DNA from: Oehlia diaphana
Taxonomy: Eukaryota; Glomeromycota; Glomeromycetes; Glomerales; Glomeraceae
Assembly: GCA_003833135.1 (NCBI GenBank)
Contig: QZLH01000263.1
Location: 23,265-87,264, forward strand
Length of the DNA: 64,000 nt
Direction of reading: 5' to 3'
Part shown: positions 1-15,385 of the stretch, piece by piece
How the letters are laid out: every line of letters starts with the position of its first letter
How positions within the stretch are numbered: position 1 is the stretch's first letter
Position numbers and translations under genes: made by a program
Notes under the pieces: model-generated
Database searches by the model: none
What the model was told of the DNA's origin: nothing
What the model saw: the letters and a program-made list of their open reading frames with translations, nothing else

Positions 1-3000
1 GACTATAGAACTTGCATCGCGGCAAATATACGCATGAAGCAATCTAGTCAAAGCGGGTATATTACCTGATATACATTATATTTTATATTTAATATATAAG
101 AAATAAATTTTGAAATTGAGGATTTTAAATTTCTTACCGGCATTCTCCCAAATAGCAGGAGTCAATAAAGCTGGCAACATAGACCTATAAATTTCTGGAA
201 ACACAGGTTCTGTGTGCAATTCGAGAAGTTGCGAAAAAATCTGAAAAACATATGGAACGAATTCTAAAGAAAAAAAGAATAATCATCATTATTGTATCTA
301 AAATAAAGTTTACATAATTATATTTAGTACTCACCAACTACATCTTTTTGTAAAATCATCCGGAATGGACCAAACAACATATTTTCGAAACTTGACAACG
401 CTTCCGGATTATTTTGACAATTAAATCTGGAAGTATTAAAGTATATTAAGTATGTCAATTAATGTATAAATTATACTAGGGTTGTCGTTCTTACCCACCT
501 CACCAGAGCACCAATTGATTCAAAAACACAATGGTTAAAACGCGGATTACTCGGATTCTTACTAATTTCATTTAAAATTTTATTTAAATGATTCATAATG
601 TCTGTAACGTATGGTGCCACGTCATCATGGCTAGTAAAAATTACACGCATGACGGCTAATGACAATCAAATATAAAGGACGTTAACTAGGTAATTGTCAT
701 TAATTTCACTTTTAAATAATTATATAGATACCTTTCATAAGGTAATCATTTTCAGCTAACGTTTCAGGAGTTGTACCAGCCTCGATTAATCTAAACAGGT
801 TAATAAGTAATTCTTGAGTGTATGGCTTGATATCAGCCTTAGTGAATCTGAATGTAAGTCTTTCAATTGCAATTGCAGAATATGTATGAACAACATAATT
901 AGATGATGACAAATGTTTGACCAAAAGCGGAAACACGGAAATTAATTGTTGTTTGGTCATCTATATATTAGAACAGTCGAATAATTTAGTAAAAGAATAA
1001 ACCCAACCGAATTAACCGATATTAATTTACCTGATTGCGGAAAGTATACACATATTTTATACTATCTACTTTCAATACTGGTTGGCCACTATCAACTGCT
1101 GTTTGTAAGTCCGGTAACATGTTTTTAGAAAAAAACTCGACAACATCTACAAACTCATTGGTCGTTGTGACACCGTGCTGTTAAGATCAACGATAAGTCA
1201 AAATTTACTCTTATTTATCTTGTTTACTTATTAAAATCATTCTGAACAAGCTTGCAAAAACTAACACAAAGTTCCTCCTGTTACTTAAAATGATCTTCAA
1301 TCTTGTTGGATTTCAATGAGCACCTACTTTTGTTGTAGACCCTGGAGCAGCTATCGAAGTTAAAAGATAAATTGCTGCATCTTTATCTTTCCAATTACGT
1401 GGATTTTCGGTATAACGCTAACGTATACGACACAAATAAATTAGAAAATTTAAAATTTATAATTCTGTTATAAAGATATCGAAATCCCACCTGTAAATAT
1501 TGATTGATATATGTCCAAATGATGGTCGTTATGTCTTTTTGGAAATATGTCATCAAACTACGGACAAAATCAGAAGCAGATCGTCTTCGAGTATCACTAT
1601 CTAAAAACACGTTGTGGATCAGGTGACTATATTCTCACATGGTGAACTCTTTAACCTTTTAATTACCTGAACCCTCCAAATCTCTTCTAATGAATTCAAT
1701 AGGATCGTATTCAAATAATTCTTCATCGATAGCTATAAGAAAAGATATTAATCAAGTATCATATTACAATCCTAGAAAAGATTAATCGTAACGCAACTTA
1801 CGTCTGTAATACATGTTCGGTAAAATAATCTTTTCGCAAAATTGAGTAAGTATTTCTTGTTTCGCAAAAAGACTGCTGTAACGTTCCAATTTGACGACTT
1901 TAGACAAAAAGGCCATAGCTTTACTGACAAGCTATAAAATTGAATAATAGTTAAAAATCAAACGCAAATTGTTCTAAATATAAATGTGAAATTAAAATAA
2001 TTTTTTACTCACAATATCATACTTTGATTCAAGGCCTGTGGTTGTTAAAAGTGTCCACACAGTTTCCACAAACGTCTGCAGCATTGTAAATACTTCCTCA
2101 TATTTTGTAGCATATAACGCACAAATTTCACATATAATAGCCTTGACTTTTTCCAAAGGACCAGCTTCATCTTCACTCTTTAAACGAATTGAACACAATA
2201 AGTACCAATTTATTAATGCTAAATCGATAACTTAGATAACTAATAATGATTACCATGGAATCCAAAAGAGGATTATTATAAGTTAAATATTTATGCAAAA
2301 ATGACATGCATTCGTCTTTATTATCTTCAAAAAACGGAGGGAGATCTTGCCAATTAAGATCATAGAAAAGTTTTAATAAAAGAAGCAAAGTTTGTGAAAG
2401 AGTTTGGAGTTGTGGTTTGTCGTTGGCATATTGTGTAATAAGCGCATCAGTCGCCTAAAATTAATTTAATTATAAGTATTTTTAATCAATTTTATAATAA
2501 TCGTATAAACATACCTGTAAAAGTTGCCAATAGGGATGAACAAATTGGTCTAGGACAAAGTTGATTTCATTATATAACGGATCAGTTCGGAATTCTGACT
2601 TATACCTGATTTGTAATTATTTAAATCGTGATCTTAAATATCAGTGTATCGAAGATCCTAATTAGCATGCAAACATATTATATTACCTTTTAAATATTGA
2701 ATGAGCAGTTTGCAAAACAGCATTATTTCTGGCAAAGTCTCCCGAACTAAATTTACTAGTTAATTGCTGTACCAAAAAAAAAAAAATATTAAGTCAATCA
2801 AATAAATAATATCACATTTTACAAGAATCAATAAAGTACCGAGATCAAGTGTGGCCATTGATCAGGGAAATCGTTTTCAGCAATTAAAGATACAGCTTCA
2901 CTTAGTTGAAGTTGTATATTTGACGGTACGGATATCAAAATATCAACCAAACTTTCTTTAATCGCCATTCTTATCTCTGGAGTTAAGTTTGAATTTTCTT

Positions 3001-3379
3001 CCTACACAAAATAAATAAATAATAATAAGGAAAGTAAATGTGCAAATCACGCGTCGAGTATAGTAAATTTACCTGCACCCAATTTCTTCTTATATAATTC
3101 TTAAAAAGTAGTGACGCAGAAAACCGTACACTTTGTTCGGTACTTTCTCTCGTGACTAACTGCATAACAGCAATAGGAAAGTCTTTTTGCTCGGCCTCTG
3201 CTTTGAATAGTTCCTGCTCAGCTGCACAGGCAAAGTTAAAATATATAAGATAAACCAAATTTTTTTCAATATTTGCACATTGAGAATAGCAAAATCATAC
3301 CATGTTGTCTTTTATCAGGTTCTAATGTTTGTCCTAAGAAGATAGCTAAGGTAGCCAGGTATTGTTCGTTATCATACAT
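1..3379 (-). CDS. CSE1: Exportin-2 (CSE1/CAS), importin-alpha re-exporter; 3' end outside the window
   Basis: Karyopherin that returns importin-alpha to the cytoplasm with Ran-GTP. The minus strand from 3379 encodes, over many short exons, an importin N-terminal domain and HEAT repeats in the same order as human CSE1L. Recognisable blocks are the start MYDNEQYLATLAIF, the importin-beta N-terminal segment FSASLLFKNYIRRNW (about 3080-3125), FYDLNWQDLPPFFEDN (about 2330-2370), TTTGLESKYD (about 2020), and NYVVHTYSAIAIERL (about 860-910). The block at bases 1-60 begins GNIPALTRLLHAY, matching the family around residue 690-700 of roughly 960, so the C-terminal quarter lies beyond base 1. The Met at 3379 is chosen because it aligns with the family N-terminus. 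Its start faces the REC114-like gene at 3592. Family assignment is very secure; individual introns were not all resolved. Confidence 0.93.
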
Positions 3380-3591
3380 TGCTTCAGGAGACTTTAAAGA
3401 GGTATATGTAAAGGTAGCCGGTGACTAAGAATTTTTTTAAATTTATCTGAACAAAGTTACCGTCAAACTACCGGATCTTCCCAGTATCACCGCTTCTCCA
3501 CGTGATCTCAATAGAAAAATGATTTCTTAATGCCGTAAATTCTGGGCAAATAGTCTAGATAGAATTTAAAACTTTATTTACTCGATTCGCG
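3380..3591. promoter_or_regulatory. Shared divergent promoter region CSE1 / REC114-like
   Basis: Only 212 bp separate the two opposing start codons, so both promoters must lie here or overlap the 5' UTRs. I see no clear TATA box or recognised operator. Function is inferred from position only. Confidence 0.4.
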
Positions 3592-5959
3592 ATGCCTTTT
3601 CGTTATGAACTTGAAAGATATTCTAGACAATATACTTCTAATATTTCGAATAAATCAGCTCCCAAATGGACTCATATACCACAACCAAGCATCATTATTT
3701 TGGAAAACATGTTTCCTGCTGGAACTATTAATAATGGAGCCGGAGAACCTATTTTAAAGGTCGTGTCAGATCAAAACGTGTTATTGGTAAATTATTAAAT
3801 TATAGTATTATAAATATTTGAAAGAGGATATTTAACTAATTTAGAATAAAAAAAGGAATCTTTAAATGTATCCTATCGATATGCAGAATCATTGAAAGCC
3901 AAGGCATTATTGAAAAATCCTACAATTGGGATAAGATATAACTATACAGTCTTGGATGATAATGCTATGGTGAGATAGATGGATAGTATTTTCCTTTGAA
4001 TAACGCATAGTAAAATATAATATTTTTATCGCGTATTTTCTAGCCAATTTGTCATGAAACGCGTAAGATTCAATTAAGGTTCAAAACCGTCAGTGATTTC
4101 GAATCTTGCGCAAGTATTATTGAGAGATATATAAATTGTAGACGGATGAATGATCCAACATTGAATTTAAACGGCGAATCGAGTATCAGTAATCAAACTC
4201 AAGAGAACACAAATAGTGTTTCGCAGTTTCGAACAAGTGTAGTTACATATAATAATGTAAGTTTAGACAGAACACAGAGAGAGCCTTCGGTTGTTAATGC
4301 TCGAGCGGGACAACATCAACAAAGAATCGGCCCACAAAATCGTTCGTCAACCGCATCTCCAACTTCATCTTATACGTCTGCTTTCTCTGATAATACGCGA
4401 AATTCAATGATTCAAATAGATGAAGATCGTTCAAAATTTCAATTACGAGATTCACAATCAAGCTTCACTAATAATATAAACATGCAGCAGTTTACTGTTT
4501 CACAACAAAATAACCAGGTTCGAGATGTTCACAAAAATAATTTGTCAAGATCTTCAATGAATAATGTAGAGTTGCATCAATCTAATGGAATCCATGATCA
4601 AAATCAACAAATCAAGTCAGCCAACACTTCAGTTCGACAAAGAAATTCGCAAAATAATTCTTTGCCACACATAAATAATCAGCATATGACAAGTGCCGTT
4701 TTACGTTCGTCTAAATATATGGAAAATGAACACAATCAAAAATCAGTCTCATATACAAATAATCAAAGTATATATATTAACCCAAATATAACTCAAAATG
4801 AACCAGACAAGCCATCTTATACTCCCAGTAGATATATGTCGGTCCCTCCTCAAGTATCAACTCACAAGACTCACAAAGCACCTTTATCGGCTCAAAATGA
4901 TCAGTTTTCGCGTCAATCGCAACAACAGGCATATTCCCTACAGCAGCAAAACGAATATAATCAAAAACAATATCAAATACAACTTCAGACGGATACTAAC
5001 GAATCAAGAGTGCGGCAAAATTTACAGACAACTCATCATAAAATTAATATCGAAAATTCACAACGAACGTTTAATGAACAAGAAAATGTTGAAAAGAACG
5101 AAACAAATATTACCCAAAATAATTCGAGTATTACAGATAATGCGAGCACGGGATCATCTCATACAAGCAATGTAAACATGACTTTTCAATCAAGTCATCA
5201 ATCCATGTCTCCTAATAATCGAAAAGTGACAAATAGTACACAGTCACGATTTGGGTCATTCTCCAATCCGCAGACTTTTCAAAAAAATACATTACAGAAT
5301 ATGCCAAATTTACGATTACCATGTACACAAAATCAAATAACCACTAATTCAGTAGCAGTCCAGCAAGTGAAGATAAAACAAGAAAAAATGGATATTTCTT
5401 CTACGTTACATAAAAAAGAGCCTTATTTTATCGACTTAACTATAAATGATGATGATAATGGGTTTGAATTCGATTTTCAACCGACGCAAGTTCCGACTTC
5501 TCATATACAAGCAAAATCACAACCGAACCTAATTAATCAATCACAATTTGCACAATCTATTGCATCTCAAGTTCATTTACAACCCACAAACTCGGATCAA
5601 TCTTCTACTCTTTTATCACATTCAACACAAAACACCTCCTCGTCAGCTAAACAAATTTCGCCACATTTAACACAGGAGGGATTTCAACATTTGCGAAATC
5701 GACCATTATCCACAACCCAACCCTTAAACAATAATTTAATTCGGAGACAACATATTCCATTACCTGAAGACGACGATGAACTTCAAGATTGGATTCTAGA
5801 TATATTAAAAGATCCAAATTTTCCTCAATTTGTAAGTGATCGAATAATCGGATTTTCAATATGTATTTATCTATCTGTTTAATGATTTATTTGTTAAAAT
5901 ATTAGGTCTCAAGAGTAGAGAAGCTATGGAAAGTACGTCTTCTTGCGTATGATTTATAG
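3592..5959 (+). CDS. REC114: REC114-like meiotic double-strand-break accessory protein
   Basis: Four exons, 3592-3786, 3856-3969, 4044-5831 and 5906-5959, join in phase to 716 residues. The first three supply an N-terminal globular region (about residues 1-137) with alternating beta-like blocks (PSIIILENMF, EPILKVVSDQNVLL, IGIRYNYTVLDD, RKIQLRFKTVSDFE), consistent with the PH-like fold of Rec114. Residues about 138-680 are disordered and rich in Gln, Asn and Ser. The last exon completes a short C-terminal helical motif, DPNFPQFVSRVEKLWK, resembling the conserved Rec114 C-terminus that binds Mei4. In known systems Rec114-Mei4-Mer2 recruits Spo11 to the chromosome axis to make meiotic breaks. 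The middle contains a consensus sumoylation site (IKQE, about residue 546) and a SUMO-interacting motif (IDLT followed by acidic residues, about residue 566). Assignment rests on domain order and the C-terminal motif; the family diverges fast, so it is probable rather than certain. Confidence 0.65.
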
Positions 5960-7233
5960 ACTTGAAATAATGGAAGTAGTTTATAAATAGATTATATATT
6001 CAATAATATAATTTTTCTGTTATTTATAATATTGTAATAATATAATTCCATTAAAGAGTTGTGGTATATAATAAACACGATAAACACCAATCTTACCATC
6101 TTTTTATAACTTGTACTCCGTAATATTTTTCTCTGCTCCCTTTCATTCAGAAATAAGCTCACAAAGAAGTTGTTTTAAGGCTAATGAATAAACAACATGA
6201 TTTTTAACTTCTCCATCACCTCGAATCTTCTCTATTTTTACCTTAGCGGATTGCATATTACGATCACCTTTACACACTGCAATTCATATATACCAACTAA
6301 AGCTTCAACTAGATAAAATCACGCGAATATATTTTTTGATTTTTTGTAGTTACTTCATTTTTATTTAATAAATTTTTTTTTAAAAAAAGCAAAGGCACTT
6401 TTAACATACAATTACCTCACTTTTCTTATATGCTACAATAAAACAAACGAGGAAATATAATAATAATAGTGCTTCCTTATAAAATAGAGACAGAAAAATA
6501 AGTATATTAATAGTGAAAAAAATATAAGGAATGATACCTAAAATAAAAATATATATGATAAAGAAGCGGTCCCTGGCATATATAATACAAGTTTAATATT
6601 TTTTTTTTTTTTGGAGAAATACGTTTAAAAAAAAGTAGTAATGATATCACAAAATACAGAAATAATAACCAAAAAAAAGAAAAAAAATTATTATGAAAAA
6701 ATCTACAAATTTTTAAATATATTGATAACTATGATTTAAATGAATAAAAAAGAATATAAAATTGTTCAATTTTGCTTCTATATATATACCAGAGTTTTAC
6801 AATGAATACTTGTGAAAGATTTTGTTTAAAAAAAAAAATAATATATGTATATGTAAAGAAAATACGGAATATTTTATAAGGTATTTCATTAATTAACATT
6901 AGCGAATAGTAATAAGGGGTGAGGGTAAACCAAAAATAAAATAAAATAAAATAAAATAAAATAATAATAATAAAAAATTAATGTCCATTTACATATAATA
7001 AAATAATGATGACGTCTATCATAATTTATAGAACAAAGAAATTGCAATTAAGTCCAGCCAAAATTTCTTGAATATATCTCTCATTTCAAATAAATGCATG
7101 CAATAATCACAATCTTATACTTCACGATTGGTATAACCACACCCCGAAAATCATACTCATCATAAACATTTCTATAGCTGTTTCCGCATTTCCTCATTAG
7201 CTTACGGTCGTCCTTTCTCTTAGAAGGTGGATA
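5960..7233. other. Gap between the convergent REC114-like and DED1 genes
   Basis: AT-rich DNA that should hold the two 3' UTRs. It contains T and A homopolymers (6601-6612, 6370-6386) and a short pentanucleotide microsatellite of AAAAT type at about 6935-6962 running into AAT triplets. No open frame or RNA gene was recognised. Confidence 0.6.
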
Positions 7234-10006
<2,773 letters not shown>

Positions 10007-11293
10007 AATTGTAGTTTTTTTTCTTTATTAAAAAAATAGTCGTAAATCGACAGAGAAATAATATTTTATTTTTTTTAAAAAAATATAAACACAAGAAAAA
10101 ATTTTTTTTTTTGAACCTGAAATCTCAAAGGACCAGGGTATAATATCTAAAAATAAATTTTTTGTATTCTGCGCACAAATCTTTTAATAGACAAAAAAAA
10201 AATTTTCAGTTTATTATAAAAAACGTATGGATCAGCAAAGTATCTAAGACACTTTCGTCATGCACCGTCATGATTCTTACTCTTTAAAGCTTCAATACGC
10301 CACAAAATCCCTTGTATTTGTCATCGGCCTTTCGATTCACGGAAATGAGCCGGAAAAACTTAATGCTGCGCCTTGACATTTGGGCGTAAACTGCGGCCTT
10401 ATTTGAAATTCCTTTTGTTCTTTTGTTAGCTGAAATGGTAAATTTAATTTGCTTTTATTATATGTTACACAAAATTTTGCATCATTGCCATGTTGTTACA
10501 TACAAAGAAAGTCGATCTCATTACAAAGATTTACAAAGTCGTGCAAATGAAGATTGATGAATCATTTAAAAAAAGAATTATGTAAATTATCCGAATGCAG
10601 CATGTCCAATTGAAAACAAAAAATTTAAATATTTAATATTGATTTATACAATGTACTGAAACACTAGTGGTTTCATAAATGTTTCAAACAGCTAGCTACA
10701 TATGTTCTAGTGAATCCGAAAATAAAAGTAACGTGGCACAGTTGTCCATTAAGCCTTTAACAGTTAACGAGTCATTAAAAAGTAAATTAAGAGAAAATTT
10801 ATAAAAGGAAACAATACAAATGAGGATTCTAAACAATACAAATGAGGTCTAAACAATACAAATGAGTATGTAGCAGATAGGTGGTGTTGTTGTAACAATT
10901 GTAACATATATGTCCACTGCAAGGCAAGGGTCCAATCATTTTACTTAATAAAAAAACAAGATAATATATAATAATTTATTTTATTTTAAGGAAAATATTG
11001 TAATAAAAATGGTCTTTTTTAGTTATTCTCGAACAAATTCACTTCGATAAAAATATTCGATAATAATGTCGATTTATTAGTTTTATGATGATTTTATATA
11101 CAAAAGATATTATTTCCGGGCCTGGTTATGGCGGAAAAATCGCGACTTAATTGTAATAATATATTACTGGGCATTGTTCAATGTGCCCGGCTCAATGCTT
11201 GACTTACTAACGTGCGTCTATAATTATTTTCTTTAAAATTAATATCTTGTAATGTTAGCCAGTTTCGAATATCATCTCCTATCCATATTTCAG
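10007..11293. other. DED1 upstream region and gene-poor DNA
   Basis: The first 200 bp upstream of DED1 carry A/T runs and should include its promoter. About 10240-10440 is visibly more GC-rich than its surroundings and ends with an ATG immediately followed by a GT donor-like sequence at about 10436; I could not find convincing downstream exons. A short tandem repeat lies at 10809-10866 and a 20-bp imperfect palindrome at about 11169-11188. No intact gene is seen. Confidence 0.5.
10809..10866. repeat. Short tandem repeat, unit about 20 bp, three copies
   Basis: The unit AAACAATACAAATGAGGTCT occurs at 10831-10850, with a 22-nt variant copy before it (10809-10830) and a 16-nt partial copy after it (10851-10866). 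No coding function is apparent; it probably arose by local slippage. Confidence 0.8.
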
Positions 11294-12010
11294 GATGACG
11301 AGCTTGTTTCTAATGATCGAGCCAGAATGTTCGTTAATAAATGAGTAACGTATGAAAAAGTAGCAACAGGCACGAAAAATTCTAAACCTGACACTTTAGT
11401 GGACAATCTACTTCTAATGCATAGCCTTAAAGATATTATGAATTATTATAGAAAAGTACTGTTACTGAAAGTTTGTACCAAAAAAACCTAGAAACATCCG
11501 CTATGTAGAATAGTCATTAAAGGAAACTTTTCATTTCAGCAGAATAGAGGTCTGAACTGATTATTTAATATGCTGTTTACCGAAAAGAAGTCAATTGATT
11601 TAGTAGGGTTAGTAGGTCCAGATGGGAGACGAAAAGTGCTAAAGACATTAGCCAAAATTCGTCAATTTTTTCTATTATACGAACAAGGTAAATGACGTAA
11701 ATCAATTTAATCATGTCAAATAAAAAATTTTAAAAATTGAATTAGCGAGAATGAGAAAATTGAAGACGAGTGATTATGACATATCGGTAAATATCAATAT
11801 TAAATACTATATTAATTAACTTTCTTTATGTTATTGGCTTGTCTTGGCTGCCTAGTTAATGAATAAATAATATATTTCATCTTTCTTTGACTTTTTTAAT
11901 AAAGTTTGTCACATTCCAGATTGAAATTTTACCGGTATATATGTTATGCGTATGTCATCACACTCAATCCAGAGCTTGACAAGCTTTATTCATAATTCAT
12001 CTCAAACCGT
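11294..12010 (+). pseudogene. Relict of an unrecognised protein gene
   Basis: Several coding-like blocks occur in order. A block after a CAG acceptor at 11291-11293 starts DDELVSNDRARMFVNK, meets an in-frame TGA at 11342-11344, then continues in the same frame as VTYEKVATGTKNSKPDTLVD to about 11492, where it ends at another stop. A block from an ATG near 11570 (MLFTEKKSIDLVGLVGPDGR) runs to a donor-like GGTAAA near 11690 and joins in phase to a block after TTAG near 11746 (ARMRKLKTSDYDIS). A possible last piece follows a CAG near 11918. I do not recognise the family. The internal stops suggest a decayed gene; a multi-intron lineage-specific gene remains possible. Confidence 0.3.
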
Positions 12011-13772
12011 AATAATTATTTCCTAGGTCTCTTATAATAAATGGAACATCCACTATATGTGGAATAAAAAGTTTTTAAATTTTAAAAGCAATTTTGTAAT
12101 TAGCCTATAAGAGTACTAAGTATACATGATTCAAATTTACAAAGAATTTATATGTAATTTTGCTAATTTTCAAATGCAATTAAAATTATCCTTGAACTAA
12201 AGAACATGTAGACTTTGTCTTTTTGATAATTTTATCTAATGACACGGAATGCAACGCTTGATATAAAAAAATAAAAATAAAAAATCAAAATTCGTGGTGT
12301 ACTGTTCGTACAGGCCACAGCAAAAGAACATATGGTATAAGCATATAAATCAGATGCATCGCGCATCATGTAAATTTAATTTCAACTGACAACATTTGCA
12401 AAGGATATAATTTCAAAATGTCAAAAAATAGTTAAATACTTTAAGCAATCTCATCAAGCTGGTCACTAAAATACGACTGCTTCACCTTGTAAACAGTATG
12501 CAAGCATTTATTTTTTTGTATACCAGGGTTGTACCCCCAGCTTACTAGATTGTGGTGCAACAAAAATCATAGAAAATTTTTTTTCTGCTGTTAAAAGTTA
12601 AAGCTTGATATAAAATAAAATTATACGCTAATTTTGGGCGTGAATGGTGGTATAATTTTATCTTATTTTGAACTTTACCGAATATTTTCGAGTTCTTTAA
12701 AATTTGCTAAGTGTTCTGTACATTATGAAATCATTTTGACACTAACAAATAAAAAATATATTTATCAACTTTTAGATTTATTTAGAAATTCCTATACAGG
12801 TGAATTCATCGCATAAAGATAAAAGATATTCTAATTCGTATTGGTGCTAAAAAATTTTCTGCTATAGTCGCAAAAAACTATTTTGGATATTTTATTATGG
12901 GTATCCTAATTATATATATATTTGCACCGAAGCAATTATATTTAATTATCGGGCATACTTAATTTTGTGGAAAAGAGTATAAAAATTTTTATTCTAAAAA
13001 TGATTTTTATAATAATGCATGGATAATTATTATAATTTATTAAAATATCACAAATATTAATTTTTATAAGTAAAATACCTATTGTCTACTATGCTTTTTA
13101 TATAGAATAACACAGTTATTGGGTAATAATAGTTAAAAATCACTTCACAGTTTGGTGTTCCTACCCAATAACTACTATATATGATACATTTTATTTGAAT
13201 CTTAAAATGAAGTTATGTAAAAGAAAGAGAAAGCAAATTTGTAGCAGCTATAATTTATGAAATTAGTAACAGATTTCCATATAATTCAATTTTACTTGCT
13301 ATGAAAATAATAAATCTAATAAAATGGCAGTTTAAATAATTATAGTAAAAAAAAATTAAAGGAATTAATGGATTTTTATGAAATAGATAATAGCCTAATT
13401 ATTTGATATTTGGGATTGGCTTTAAGTAGTATATTATATCTGATATTAATTATTAATTCTACTGCATTTATGATAATAAATGTATTATTTTATAAGTATA
13501 ATAACTTTAAAAATCCTAATATTTATTCTTACGAATTTGGTATCAAGAAGAAATATAAAATTAAGTAGAATCAAATAAAAATAAATAAACATATTAAAAT
13601 AATTAACAAGTGGTCAATTTCTTAATTATCGCCACATCGGAAAATTTTCTGGTTTTTAAAACATTGAGGTAATTGTACAAATTTGGTTAGAACTGTTATA
13701 ATATGATAAAATCAGTAGGCCGATCAAGAACACGCGAAAATAAACGCGGTACGTTACTTAGTCATTCCGTAA
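12011..13772. other. Gene-poor AT-rich region
   Basis: No supported gene. The only longer open frame (12634-12816, plus) has no splice partners, no recognisable domain and strongly AT-driven composition. The last few hundred bases should contain the promoter of the HAUS7-like gene at 13773. Confidence 0.55.
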
Positions 13773-15294
13773 ATGATGAATCAACAATTAGAAGAAATTT
13801 CACAAAAATTCTTTGAAATTAATTCACCATTTACATTTCATCAAGTTCTTAATGATCAAAAAATTGCTTGTGATTTTATTGAATGGGTTTTGTTAAAGTA
13901 AATTAAAGAAGTTTCAGTTTCTTGCTTATATTTAGGTTATTAATTAATTTATTTTTTTTTTTTTTCTGAAAGAATTGATTATCGTTTAGTAAGAATATTT
14001 CCACAAAATAATGAATTGCGCTTACAAAGTTTGTGGTATTTTTATTAGTTTTTAAATTTTACAAGTAGGTACCTAAATTTCGGTCACTTTTTTTTTTACA
14101 GGTTTAACTCAAACTGTAGCTTCATTAGGAATATGTAAAATAACCGACACAGATTTAATTGACGTATGTATAATTTTCTATACCTTCCGAACACCAATTA
14201 TATGATATTAATTAATTCTTGATAGGCGACAGCACCTCATTTTCGATTAATAAATTTCTATTTCAATTTATTAAACATCTTGAAAACTTCTCGAATTATT
14301 CTAGATGATACTTTCAAAATACCAAATTCGATGTAATTCCTTTTTTTCCTGGTTTAAATTGATAGGTTTTTACGCGTTTTTTAATTATGAATTGATGTGT
14401 TTCACATTGTTATAGAAAACCGGACGATTTCAAAAAATCATGTTATTTAATTGATTCCATATCTAAAGAATGTGATTTAGTTAATAAAATTGTTTCAAAA
14501 GAATTTGGTTTGTTTCCGAGAGATGTATTGTTAATGATCGGAAAAGAAAAAGCTGTAGAGAGTGATAAACACAAACTTGATCTCTCTACACTTCAGTCAA
14601 TGAAAGGAAAGAAAATTCAAGAATTACAAGCTCTTAATGCAGAATCCAATTGTATTCAAGAACAAGAAGCATGCTTATATTTAGATGAACCAGATGTGAA
14701 TGAACAAACTCATGAAGACCTTTCTGTAATTGCTAGTGATCTGTCATCCAAGTTTAAAAAGTTTAATGAAATCTACGATAACGAAATTTCCCCGTGGATT
14801 AAAAAGGATTACATTAAGCGTGACGGAGATAAGATCGCCGAGGGTAATTTACTGCTTCATTACTCTTTTATTTTTGAATTGTCTTAATTTATCTTGATAA
14901 TTTTAGGTCTAGGACATCGAGTACAAGAAGCAAATAAAAGACTATGTAAAATACGCAAAGTAAATAATATTCAATATTTTTTTTTTATTTAATCTAATAT
15001 TTTATGAAGTATTTTTTTATAAAGCGCTTGTTTTTGACAAAATACATTTAGAGTCTTCAAGACTTTGAAACTATACAAAAATCATATGAAGAAATTGTAT
15101 CTCACCTTCCATGTACCATAGATCAACATAACTCAGTCAATAACAATACATCATCAACTGGAAATGATATAACAAATAGTGCGGTAAATCCGAACATAAT
15201 TAACAATCGAGGTGAACCTGGATTAGAAGCAATTACGCGATTGCAAAAGTTTGAGAAAATTTTAAAAGATGGTATTGAAAGAAGAGCTAAATAG
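13773..15294 (+). CDS. HAUS augmin-like complex subunit 7-like coiled-coil protein
   Basis: Seven exons (13773-13897, 13973-14028, 14102-14163, 14226-14332, 14416-14843, 14907-14959, 15052-15294) join in phase to 357 residues, close to the 368 of human HAUS7. The N-terminal part (INSPFTFHQVLNDQ, then FIEWVLLK and RLVRIFPQN, then LGICKITDTDLIDATAPHFR) follows the same pattern as the HAUS7 N-terminus (short helical blocks around NCPFLEG, EILEWM and LGHEL). The middle and end are helical, with FKKFNEIYDNEISPWIKKD similar to the family's FLQVYDDELGEC segment. Augmin recruits gamma-tubulin to existing spindle microtubules to make branches. The similarity is weak at residue level and judged by eye, so another small helical protein cannot be excluded. 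It is convergent with the SMG5-like gene, 91 bp away. Confidence 0.5.
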
Positions 15295-15385
15295 AACAAA
15301 AATAGAGTATTTAGACTTACATCGTATCATCGAATATAAAAGATTCGCGATTAATCTGAAATAGTTAATTATCTTGTCTATAACA

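Noticed and set aside
11166..11190. 20-bp imperfect palindrome GGGCATTG...CAATGTGCCC-like
   Set aside because: Single, short, and without context such as a tRNA, a terminator or a second copy; not enough to call an element.
12634..12816. 60-codon plus-strand frame
   Set aside because: AT-driven composition, no splice partners and no family resemblance.
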